Shown: piece by piece, positions 1 to 6,413 of the stretch
Layout: each line of letters opens with the position of its first letter
How positions within the stretch are numbered: the first letter of the stretch is position 1
Origin: Anaerolineales bacterium
Lineage (GTDB): Bacteria > Chloroflexota > Anaerolineae > Anaerolineales > DRMV01
Assembly (NCBI GenBank): GCA_026991215.1
Contig: JALXBY010000352.1
Coordinates: 1-10,603, forward strand
Length of the DNA stretch: 10,603 nt
Direction: 5' to 3'
Program-made: the position numbers and the translations under genes
Notes under the pieces: generated by a model
The model's database searches: none
Told to the model about the DNA's origin: nothing
What the model saw: only the letters and a program-made list of their open reading frames with translations

Positions 1-52
1 GAGCAGCCGCCTTGTAAGCGGCGGGTTACGGGTTCAAGTCCCGTCGTCGGCT
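1..52 (+). tRNA. tRNA-Thr(TGT), 5' end cut by window edge
   Basis: The anticodon arm (stem 6-10 with 18-22, loop 11-17 CTTGTAA) gives anticodon TGT at 13-15, which reads ACA/ACG-type Thr codons. The variable loop is 23-27. The T arm is 28-32 with 40-44 around loop TTCAAGT, followed by the 3' acceptor strand 45-51 and discriminator T52. The 5' acceptor strand and most of the D arm lie outside the window. No CCA is encoded. It is the first of three closely packed tRNAs before tuf, so they are probably one transcript that is cut into single tRNAs. Confidence 0.93.
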
Positions 53-66
53 TGGGTTGCGGACAC

Positions 67-151
67 GGGCGGGTGCCCGAGTGGACAAAGGGGGCGGGCT
101 GCAAACCCGCTGGCCGACGGGCCTTCGGGGGTTCGAATCCCTCCCCGCCCA
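67..151 (+). tRNA. Class II tRNA with tRNA-Tyr body and GCA (Cys) anticodon
   Basis: A full cloverleaf can be drawn. The acceptor is 67-73 with 144-150 (GGGCGGG/CCCGCCC) and the D stem is 76-78 with 90-92. The anticodon stem is 94-98 with 106-110 and loop 99-105 is CTGCAAA, giving anticodon GCA at 101-103. The long variable region 111-126 holds a 4-bp hairpin (112-115 with 120-123). The T arm is 127-131 with 139-143 around TTCGAAT, and the discriminator is A151. In bacteria long variable arms belong to Leu, Ser, Tyr and Sec tRNAs, not Cys. The D loop (GAGTGGACAAA), the CCTTCG before the T stem, G1-C72 and A73 all match bacterial tRNA-Tyr, and Tyr is the expected gene between two Thr tRNAs before tuf. 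A normal tRNA-Tyr loop would read CTGTAAA, so one T-to-C change at the middle anticodon base explains the Cys anticodon. An automatic caller would probably label this tRNA-Cys. What it is charged with cannot be told from sequence alone. No CCA is encoded. Confidence 0.9.
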
Positions 152-157
152 TGGTGA

Positions 158-230
158 GCCCTCATAGCTCAGGAGGCAGAGCGCACCCTTGGTAAGGGTG
201 AGGTCGGGGGTTCAAGTCCCCCTGGGGGCT
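158..230 (+). tRNA. tRNA-Thr(GGT)
   Basis: A complete class I cloverleaf: acceptor 158-164 with 223-229 (one T-G wobble), D stem 167-170 with 179-182, anticodon stem 184-188 with 196-200, loop 189-195 TTGGTAA with anticodon GGT at 191-193, T arm 206-210 with 218-222 around TTCAAGT, and discriminator T230. It reads ACC/ACU Thr codons. It starts only 6 bases after the previous tRNA, has no encoded CCA, and lies directly upstream of tuf, as thrT does in the classic thrU-tyrU-glyT-thrT-tufB operon of E. coli. Confidence 0.96.
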
Positions 231-234
231 CTCC

Positions 235-266
235 AAAGGGACCCTCCCTCGGGAGGGCCCTTTCTT
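235..266 (+). terminator. Hairpin with U-rich tail between tRNA-Thr and tuf (terminator or attenuator)
   Basis: Two nested stems form one long hairpin: AAAGGG (235-240) pairs with CCCTTT (258-263), and inside it CCCTCC (242-247) pairs with GGAGGG (252-257). A T-rich stretch TTTCTT (261-266) follows. It starts 5 bases after the tRNA-Thr(GGT) 3' end. It could end the tRNA transcript, set a ratio between tRNA and tuf mRNA by partial read-through, or serve as a processing site. No clear separate tuf promoter is seen in 267-281, which favours read-through. Confidence 0.6.
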
Positions 267-297
267 ACGTACACTTACAGTAAGGAGGTAAACAGCC

Positions 298-1500
298 ATG
301 AGCAAGCCGAAATTTGAGCGGACCAAGCCGCATCTCAACGTGGGCACCATCGGCCACATCGACCACGGCAAGACCACGTTGACCGCGGCCATTACCAAGT
401 ACTGCGCGTTGCGGGGTTGGGGTCAGTTCGTGCCCTTCGAGCAGATCGACAAGGCGCCGGAAGAGCGCACGCGCGGCATCACCATCAACATCGCGCACGT
501 GGAATATGAAACCCCCAAGCGCCACTACGCCCACGTGGACATGCCCGGCCACCGGGACTACATCAAGAACATGATCACCGGTGCCGCCCAGGTGGACGGT
601 GCCATCCTGGTGGTGGCCGCGCCGGAAGGCGTGATGCCCCAGACCCGGGAGCACGTACTGCTGGCCCGCCAGGTGGAGGTCCCCTACATCCTGGTCTTCC
701 TCAACAAGGTCGACATGATGGACGACCCCGAACTGCTGGAACTGGTGGAACTGGAAGTGCGGGAACTCCTGAACGAGTACGGCTACCCCGGCGATGAGGT
801 CCCCGTGGTCAAGGGTTCCGCGCTGCAGGCCCTGCAGAGCGAAAACCAGGACCCGGATGCCCCTGAGTACCAGCCCATCGCAGAACTCCTGCGGGTTATG
901 GATGAGTACATCCCCGAACCGCCCCGCGAGGTGGACAAGCCCTTCATGCTGGCCATCGAGGACGTGTTCAGCATCAAGGGCCGCGGTACTGTGGTCACCG
1001 GCCGCGTCGAGCGGGGCAAGGTCAAGGTGGGTGACGAGGTCGAAATCGTGGGCTACCGGGACAAGCCCATGAAGACCGTGGTCACCGGCGTGGAGATGTT
1101 CCACAAGGTGCTGGACGAGGCCATCGCGGGCGACAACGTGGGCCTGCTCCTGCGGGGCATCGACCGCAAGGACATCCGCCGCGGCATGGTCGTGGCCGCG
1201 CCTGGCAGCATCCAGCCCCACAAGCGCTTCCGGGCCCAGGTGTACGTGCTCCGCAAGGAGGAAGGTGGCCGGCACAAGCCCTTCTTCAGCGGCTACCGGC
1301 CCCAGTTCTACCTGCGCACCGCGGACGTGACCGGCACCATCAAGCTGCCCGAAGGCGTAGAAATGGTCATGCCCGGTGACCACGTGAACCTGGAAGTGGA
1401 ACTCATGTACCCCATCGCCCTGGAGAAGGGCCAGCGCTTCGCCATCCGCGAAGGCGGCCTGACCGTGGGCGCGGGCACCATCACCGACGTGCTGGACTAA
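298..1500 (+). CDS. tuf: Elongation factor Tu
   Basis: EF-Tu, the cytoplasmic GTPase that delivers aminoacyl-tRNA to the ribosome; 400 aa, full length for the family. The GTPase motifs are all present: G1 GHIDHGKT (19-26), the G2 Thr T62 in RGITIN, G3 DMPGH (81-85, catalytic His85), G4 NKVD (136-139) and G5 SAL (174-176). The two beta-barrel domains follow, with the usual GRGTVVTGR and GGLTVGAGTI stretches, and the protein ends in DVLD. G3 is DMPGHRDY where most bacteria have DCPGHADY, and G4 has Val in place of the common Cys; I associate this pattern with Chloroflexota. The start is set by a strong AAGGAGG at 282-288, nine bases before the ATG. It follows the tRNA cluster and precedes rpmG by 26 bases, so it is probably co-transcribed with both. 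Confidence 0.98.
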   Translation: MSKPKFERTKPHLNVGTIGHIDHGKTTLTAAITKYCALRGWGQFVPFEQIDKAPEERTRGITINIAHVEYETPKRHYAHVDMPGHRDYIKNMITGAAQVDGAILVVAAPEGVMPQTREHVLLARQVEVPYILVFLNKVDMMDDPELLELVELEVRELLNEYGYPGDEVPVVKGSALQALQSENQDPDAPEYQPIAELLRVMDEYIPEPPREVDKPFMLAIEDVFSIKGRGTVVTGRVERGKVKVGDEVEIVGYRDKPMKTVVTGVEMFHKVLDEAIAGDNVGLLLRGIDRKDIRRGMVVAAPGSIQPHKRFRAQVYVLRKEEGGRHKPFFSGYRPQFYLRTADVTGTIKLPEGVEMVMPGDHVNLEVELMYPIALEKGQRFAIREGGLTVGAGTITDVLD

Positions 1501-1526
1501 TCCCCCAAGGCATCTGAGGCAGGACC

Positions 1527-1694
1527 ATGGCCAAGAAGAAGGGCGCGCGCATCATCATCACCCTGGCCTGCACAGAGTGTAAGGAACGGAACTACACCAC
1601 GGAAAAGAACCGCCGCAACGACCCGGGCCGGCTGGAACTCCGTAAGTACTGCCCGCGGTGTCGGCGGCACACCCTGCACCGGGAAGTGCGCTAA
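1527..1694 (+). CDS. rpmG: Large ribosomal subunit protein bL33
   Basis: A 55-aa basic protein starting MAKKKGARIIITLACTEC and ending in HREVR, the normal size and shape for bL33 of the 50S subunit. Two CxxC pairs (Cys15/Cys18 and Cys42/Cys45) make this the zinc-binding form. These four cysteines are encoded by TGC, TGT, TGC and TGT, so both Cys codons must be read as Cys for the protein to fold. A partial Shine-Dalgarno site (GAGGCAGG, 1516-1523) lies just before the ATG. tuf-rpmG is a common pair, but secE-nusG, which usually come next, are missing; a terminator follows instead. Confidence 0.96.
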   Translation: MAKKKGARIIITLACTECKERNYTTEKNRRNDPGRLELRKYCPRCRRHTLHREVR

Positions 1695-1714
1695 CCGCAG
1701 GTTGGGGAAGCCGA

Positions 1715-1746
1715 GGAGCCGCCCACATGGGCGGCTCCTTTTGTTT
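1715..1746 (+). terminator. Strong intrinsic terminator after rpmG
   Basis: A perfect 10-bp GC-rich stem, GGAGCCGCCC (1715-1724) with GGGCGGCTCC (1729-1738), has a 4-base loop ACAT and is followed directly by TTTTGTTT (1739-1746). It lies 20 bases after the rpmG stop and ends the tRNA-tuf-rpmG unit. Confidence 0.95.
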
Positions 1747-1794
1747 CTGCCGCCTGCTGACGGACGCTTCCAAACTCCACACCGGAGGGAACGC

Positions 1795-2493
1795 ATGGCG
1801 CCCAAGGGGTACCGCTGGTTCGACGTCCTGGTCGCCCTGTTCGTGACCAGCCTGGTGATTTCGAACATCATCGCGGCCAAACTGGTGGCCTTTGGCCCCT
1901 GGGTGTTGCCCGCCGCGGTCATTCTCTTCCCCATTGTGTACATCATCGGCGATGTGCTCACCGAAGTGTACGGCTACGCCCGGGCCCGGCGGGTCATCTG
2001 GCTGGGGTTCGCGGCCAACCTGTTCGCCGTGGCCATGATTTGGCTGGGCGGCCGGCTCCCCGCCGCGCCTTTCTGGACCCTGGGGGTGTACGACAGCCCC
2101 CAGCAAGCCCAACAAGCCTACGACGCCCTCCTGGGCTTCACCCCCCGGCTGCTGGTGGCCTCTTTCATCGCCTACCTGGTGGGCGAGTTCTTGAACGCTT
2201 ACGTCCTGGCCAAACTCAAACTGCGCACCCGGGGACGCTTCCTGTGGTTGCGAACCATCGGCTCCACCATCATCGGCGAGGGTGCGGATTCCTTCGTCTT
2301 CCTCACCCTGGCCTTTTGGGGTGTCATCCCCACACCTGGCCTGGTGCGGCTCATCCTTTCCCACTGGTGGTTCAAGGTCATCTATGAAGCCCTGGCCACG
2401 CCTCTGACCTACTGGGTGGTCAACCAACTGAAGCGGGTGGAAGGCATGGACGCCTTCGACTGGGATACCGACTTCCGTCCCTGGCGCTGGTGA
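1795..2493 (+). CDS. yhhQ: YhhQ-family queuosine-precursor transporter
   Basis: A 232-aa inner-membrane protein of the YhhQ/VUT family, close to the length of E. coli YhhQ (about 220 aa). The family imports precursors of queuosine (preQ0/preQ1 type), the modified base at position 34 of tRNAs with GUN anticodons (Tyr, His, Asn, Asp). Family marks are GDVLTEVYGY (52-61) after the second membrane segment, Glu131 and Asn134 in EFLNAYVLAKLK, and RTIGSTIIGEGADS (153-166). About six hydrophobic segments can be seen. The ATG at 1795 is chosen because CGGAGGG (1783-1789) precedes it; the longer in-frame opening from 1702 runs through the upstream terminator and encodes a non-family leader. No promoter or preQ1 riboswitch is evident in the 48 bases after the terminator. 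The next gene begins 15 bases after its stop, suggesting an operon. The exact precursor carried is not shown. Confidence 0.88.
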   Translation: MAPKGYRWFDVLVALFVTSLVISNIIAAKLVAFGPWVLPAAVILFPIVYIIGDVLTEVYGYARARRVIWLGFAANLFAVAMIWLGGRLPAAPFWTLGVYDSPQQAQQAYDALLGFTPRLLVASFIAYLVGEFLNAYVLAKLKLRTRGRFLWLRTIGSTIIGEGADSFVFLTLAFWGVIPTPGLVRLILSHWWFKVIYEALATPLTYWVVNQLKRVEGMDAFDWDTDFRPWRW

Positions 2494-2508
2494 GGAGGAA
2501 GGGCCCTG

Positions 2509-4113
2509 ATGCGTGGCCGCCGCCAGGGGAAACACAGTGCTCCGTTTTTCGCCCGCCGCGTCCTGGTCGGGGTGGGGTTGCTCGCGCTTTTCACCGCGCC
2601 GTACCTTGTGGCCTGGGGCCAGGCTTCGGACCAATGGCGTTTTTCGGGCTTTCTGTTCAACGTTTACGACCTGGTTTCTTACGTCGCGAAGATGCGCCTG
2701 GGCAGCCTGGGCTTATGGTGTTACCAGCCCGTCTACACCGTGGAACAGGCGGGATGCTACTATCTGTTTGGCCCCTACCTCTTGCTGGGCCACCTGTTCC
2801 GCAACCCCGATTACACCCGTCTGGTGCTGGCATTCCACGGTCTTCGGCTGGCGGTCGGCCTGTTCCTGGCCTGGGGCCTGTGGCGCTTCCTGGGCCTGTA
2901 CGCGCGAGGCCGTGCCCGGCAGGTGGCCTGGCTCCTGGCCCTGCTGGGCGGCGGGCTGGATTGGGTCCCCCTGCTCCTGCAAGGGGAAACGCCCCTTTCC
3001 TGGTATTCCCCGGAGGCCTTTGGTTACCTGATGCCCCTGGGGATGCCGCATCTGGCCCTGGGTCGGGGCCTGCTTTTGCTCTTGCTAACCGTCTGGCTCC
3101 ACGCCCTGGAAGGGCAGCGGACCCGGCCATGGCTCCTGGGGCTGGCCGCACTGCTCCTGGGGTGGGTGCAGCCCTTTATGCTGTTGCCATTGGGGTTGAG
3201 CCTGGGCCTTGGTGCCGTGTGGCTTTTTGTTCAATGGCGGAAGAAGAAGGGCCTGCGGTTCCCCCTGCTCGCGGCATGGATAACCCTGGCCGCGGCCCTG
3301 TTCTTGTGGGGCGTATATCTTTTCGGCCTTCAACAAGACCCCTTCGTCCGGGGTTGGTCGGCCCGGAGCGTGCTTCCCACACCTTCCGTAGGGCACCTGG
3401 CCTGGGCGTATGCATGGGTACTCCCCTGGGTCGTCCTTGGGTTTCGCCGGCTCTGGCCTGAGAAGCCATTGCGGGCGTTGCTGGCCCTGGCATGGCTGGT
3501 GACAGGGTCGGTGCTGGCTTACACGCCTTACCCCAGTCAACGCCGCTTTCTGGAAGGCGTCTGGGTTGCGGCCATGGCTCTGAGCGGGGCCGGGATGGAA
3601 GCCGTGGCCTGGCCCCCTGCGGGGGTTGCAGGCCACCGGCCCCGTCGGGCCGCGCGCCTGGCGGCCCTGGGCCTGCTTTTGGGCGGGCTGGTCGCGCCGT
3701 TGTTCTTCTACGTGCAACTCTTCCGGGTCGCGCTGCAACCGGCCGAACCCGCGTTCCTGCCCAGGGAGGCCGCGGCCGCGTACCGGGCCGTACACAAGCT
3801 GGCCCGGCCCGGGGACCGGGTCCTCACATCCCAGGCCACCGGGGTGTGGCTCCCGGCCTGGGCGCCCGTTCGGGTGACCATGGGCCTGGCCACCGAAAGC
3901 CACCGGCTTGAGGTGTGGCAAAATCGGGTGCGCCAGGTCTTCCAAACCCCCGATGACGACGCGCGTCAGCGGTGGCTCCGGGCCTGGGGCATCCGGTTCG
4001 TGTTCTACGGCCCCAAGGAGCGGGCGCTGGGGACCTGGGACCCGGATGCGGCCGCCTATCTCCGGCTTCGTTTTCGGCAGGATGCGTATGCGGTTTACGA
4101 AGTGGTTCCGTAA
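2509..4113 (+). CDS. Polytopic membrane protein, probable GT-C type glycosyltransferase-like
   Basis: 534 aa; no named family recognised with certainty. A single hydrophobic segment (about 17-36) leads into an outside loop with NVYDLVSYVAKMRLG (51-65) and a short stretch with YTVEQAGCYYLFGPY. Several Leu/Trp/Gly-rich membrane helices follow, to about residue 400. The last 130 residues are soluble: they include REAAAAYRAV, RPGDRVLTSQATG, a Trp/Pro-rich stretch, and FYGPKERALG (499-508) near the end. A short N-terminal cytoplasmic tail, a large first outer loop with an acidic residue, many helices and a C-terminal outer domain are the usual layout of GT-C enzymes that use polyprenyl-phosphate sugars. 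I have an impression of similar unassigned Chloroflexota proteins with the GPxER motif. The start follows a strong GAGGAGGAAGGG (2492-2502). The gene follows yhhQ closely and overlaps the YfhO-like gene by 26 bases. Enzyme function is inference; no catalytic proof is visible. Confidence 0.75.
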   Translation: MRGRRQGKHSAPFFARRVLVGVGLLALFTAPYLVAWGQASDQWRFSGFLFNVYDLVSYVAKMRLGSLGLWCYQPVYTVEQAGCYYLFGPYLLLGHLFRNPDYTRLVLAFHGLRLAVGLFLAWGLWRFLGLYARGRARQVAWLLALLGGGLDWVPLLLQGETPLSWYSPEAFGYLMPLGMPHLALGRGLLLLLLTVWLHALEGQRTRPWLLGLAALLLGWVQPFMLLPLGLSLGLGAVWLFVQWRKKKGLRFPLLAAWITLAAALFLWGVYLFGLQQDPFVRGWSARSVLPTPSVGHLAWAYAWVLPWVVLGFRRLWPEKPLRALLALAWLVTGSVLAYTPYPSQRRFLEGVWVAAMALSGAGMEAVAWPPAGVAGHRPRRAARLAALGLLLGGLVAPLFFYVQLFRVALQPAEPAFLPREAAAAYRAVHKLARPGDRVLTSQATGVWLPAWAPVRVTMGLATESHRLEVWQNRVRQVFQTPDDDARQRWLRAWGIRFVFYGPKERALGTWDPDAAAYLRLRFRQDAYAVYEVVP

Positions 4114-6352
4114 CCCCGCCTGGTTGGCCCTGGCCCTTGCCTTGGCGCTGACCGCGCCGGTGTTGTGGCCTGGCCGCTACATCTTTTGGGGCACGCCTTA
4201 CTTTCAATTTATCCCCTGGCGCTGGCTGGCCTGGCGTTTGCTGGTGCAGGGCCGCTTCCCCTGGTGGAACCCCTTCACCGGGTTGGGGATGCCCCTGGCC
4301 GCGAACTACCAGACCGCGGTGCTTTACCCCGGCACGTGGTTGACCTGGCTTTTCGCGTGGGTGGCCGGGCTGTCGGGTCTGGCCTATGCCCACGGCTGGT
4401 GGGTGGTGCTCCACCTGCTCCTGGGGGCCTGGGGCATGGCCCGGTGGATGCAGGAAGAAGGCCGGTCCCGGCCCGCCGCGTGGCTGGCCGGACTTGCCTT
4501 TGGCTTTTCCGGCTACGCGGTGGCCCGGGGCGGGGTTTTCCTCAGCATGAACGCGGCCATGGCCTGGACCCCGTGGGTGCTCTGGGCCTGGACCCGGTTG
4601 TTGCGGCGGCCCGGTCGCGGCCCCCTGCTGACCCTGGCCCTGGTCATGGCCATGCAACTGCTGACCGGGCACGCGCAGACCACCTGGTACACGTGGCTTT
4701 TTGCCGCGGCCCTGGGCCTGCGCCAGCGGCCCGGCGGACGGGCCTTTGCCTACGCGCTCCTGGCCGGGGTGTGGGCCTTGCTCCTGGCCGGGGGGCAGAT
4801 GGCGGCCACCGCGGAGTACACCCTGCTTTCCGCCCGCAGCCAGGGCCTGGAAGCGGACTTCGCGCTGCAATATTCCTTCTGGCCCTGGTACTACCTCCTG
4901 CTCCTTTCCCCCTGGGCCTTTGGGCACCCTGCGTGGGGCAATCACTGGGGGTTCCCCGCGTTGTGGGAACACACGATTTACGTAGGCGTGCTGCCCCTGC
5001 TTTTGGCCCTGTACGCGCTGGTGCGCGCCCCCCGCCGGATGCTCTTTTGGCTCGGCCTTCTGGCCGTGGCCCAGGTGCTGGCCCTGGGCCGGTTCACGCC
5101 GGTTTACCCCTGGCTCTTCCGCCATGTGCCTACCTTCGATGCATTCCAGGCCCCGGCCCGCTGGCATTTGTGGACCGTGCTCCTCCTGGCCGTGCTCGCG
5201 GCCCACGGCGCGGATGCGGTTCAAACCTTCACCCCCCGGATGCGCTACTGGCTCAACCTGGGGACTGCAGGCACGCTCGCGCTGGTGCCCTTTGCCCTGA
5301 TGGGGCAGGCCCTGTTGCCCCAGGCGTACCGGACCCTGGCCTGGGGCCTTTTGGGGTTTGCGGTCACCGCGGGCCTGGGCCTGGCTGTCTGGCGTTTCGC
5401 GCTGCGCCGGGGCCGTCGTGTCTGGCTCCGGGCTATCTTGCTTCTTACCGTGCTGGACCTGGCCGTAAATCAACAGGGCTGGTACCCCGCGACCTCCGGC
5501 GCGGCCTATGCCCAGGATTTCCCCAACAAGGCCCGGCTTGCGCAAATCCTGGCCGGGGGCCGCTTTTGGATGCCCCCGGACCTGCAACAGCAGTTGCTCT
5601 ATGAGGTCTACCTGCGGTTTCGGGACTTCCGGCCCCAGGCCCCCCTGTGGCAGGCCCGGACCCAGATGCTCCCCAACGTCAACCTGCTGGATGGCTTCCC
5701 CGGCGTCAATGCGTATGACCCCTTGCGCCCGGCCCGCCTGGCCCGCCTGGAGGACGCGCTGACCACCTGGCCGGAGCCGCAGCGGACGCGGCTCCTCCGC
5801 CTGCTGGGGGTTTCCCTGCGGATTGAAACCCCAACGCACTCCGAACCCCTGGACCCCGCGGCCTGGCTGACGTGGGTCGAACAGGTGGAATGGGTGACTT
5901 CCGAGGACCAGGTCTGGCAGGCCCTGGCCCGCCGCTTGCAAAGCCCGGCCTGGGCGCAAGGTGTGGTTTTGGAAGCCGCATCCCCCAGGCCCCTGCAGCG
6001 GGGGCCTTCCCCGCCTGCCGCCGGGGGCGCGGGCGTGATGCTGGAAGGCCGCATGTACCTGGATGGCCGCTGGGATATCCAGGTCACCGCGCCGCGGCCG
6101 GGCTACCTGGTGGTGCGGCAGGCCTATTATCCGGGCTGGCGGGCCTGGGTCGATGGGGAAGAAGTCCCCCTCTACCCGGCCGATGGCGTGCTCATGGCCC
6201 TGCCCGTACCGGCCGGTCGGCACCGGGTGCAGGTGGTCTATGCGCCCCGGCACCTTTACGCGGCCCTGGCGCTGCAGGCCGCGGCATGGGCGGCCTGGTT
6301 CGTGGCGGCTCGCCGCCATGGACATACGGGCGTGAAGGGCCAGCGCGGGTGA
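4088..6352 (+). CDS. YfhO-family large membrane protein (GT-C glycosyltransferase-like)
   Basis: 754 aa from the ATG at 4088. The N-terminal helix (about 11-28) leads into a first outer loop with YFQFIPWRWLAW and WWNPFTGLGMPL-AANYQTAVLYPGTWL (59-85), a hallmark of YfhO-like proteins. About eleven to thirteen hydrophobic helices follow, then a large outer domain (about 455-730) ending in the typical YYPGWRAWVDGEEVPL (680-695) and AGRHRVQVVY, and one last helix. B. subtilis YfhO has been linked to sugar decoration of wall polymers, so a role in glycosylating a cell-surface polymer or lipid is plausible but inferred. Start choice: ATGs at 4082 and 4088 are in frame. GGCAGGA (4076-4082) gives better spacing to 4088, and the open frame further upstream merely shadows the preceding gene. 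The overlap implies translational coupling with that gene. The protein has no cysteine at all. Confidence 0.85.
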   Translation: MRFTKWFRNPAWLALALALALTAPVLWPGRYIFWGTPYFQFIPWRWLAWRLLVQGRFPWWNPFTGLGMPLAANYQTAVLYPGTWLTWLFAWVAGLSGLAYAHGWWVVLHLLLGAWGMARWMQEEGRSRPAAWLAGLAFGFSGYAVARGGVFLSMNAAMAWTPWVLWAWTRLLRRPGRGPLLTLALVMAMQLLTGHAQTTWYTWLFAAALGLRQRPGGRAFAYALLAGVWALLLAGGQMAATAEYTLLSARSQGLEADFALQYSFWPWYYLLLLSPWAFGHPAWGNHWGFPALWEHTIYVGVLPLLLALYALVRAPRRMLFWLGLLAVAQVLALGRFTPVYPWLFRHVPTFDAFQAPARWHLWTVLLLAVLAAHGADAVQTFTPRMRYWLNLGTAGTLALVPFALMGQALLPQAYRTLAWGLLGFAVTAGLGLAVWRFALRRGRRVWLRAILLLTVLDLAVNQQGWYPATSGAAYAQDFPNKARLAQILAGGRFWMPPDLQQQLLYEVYLRFRDFRPQAPLWQARTQMLPNVNLLDGFPGVNAYDPLRPARLARLEDALTTWPEPQRTRLLRLLGVSLRIETPTHSEPLDPAAWLTWVEQVEWVTSEDQVWQALARRLQSPAWAQGVVLEAASPRPLQRGPSPPAAGGAGVMLEGRMYLDGRWDIQVTAPRPGYLVVRQAYYPGWRAWVDGEEVPLYPADGVLMALPVPAGRHRVQVVYAPRHLYAALALQAAAWAAWFVAARRHGHTGVKGQRG

Positions 6353-6369
6353 CGGCCTGCTTCGAACTG

Positions 6370-6375
6370 TACAAT
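6370..6375 (+). promoter_or_regulatory. Candidate -10 box before the exoribonuclease gene
   Basis: TACAAT lies 38 bases before the ATG at 6414, in the only AT-richer stretch of the 61-base gap. A poor -35 candidate (GTGACG, 6349-6354) is 15 bases upstream. No good Shine-Dalgarno site is visible before the ATG, so this gene may have its own promoter and a weakly marked start. Confidence 0.4.
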
Positions 6376-6413
6376 TACGGTGCACCATTCCCCAACAGGC
6401 ATAACGTGCGGCC

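Noticed and set aside
265..1383. 372-aa open frame on the - strand opposite tuf
   Set aside because: Antisense of the highly conserved EF-Tu gene, rich in His, Leu, Asp and Val in the pattern expected from its complement.
1702..1794. 31-residue N-terminal extension of the YhhQ-like protein
   Set aside because: It would begin upstream of the rpmG terminator, has Arg/Pro-rich non-family sequence, and a strong ribosome binding site marks the ATG at 1795.
1747..1794. Possible preQ1 riboswitch before the queuosine-precursor transporter
   Set aside because: The 48 bases show no hairpin plus A-rich tail of the preQ1 type.
2509..6352. Frequent GGCCTGG/CCTGGCC words across the membrane protein genes
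   Set aside because: Explained by runs of Leu, Ala, Trp and Gly codons with C or G at third positions; spacing is irregular and follows codons.
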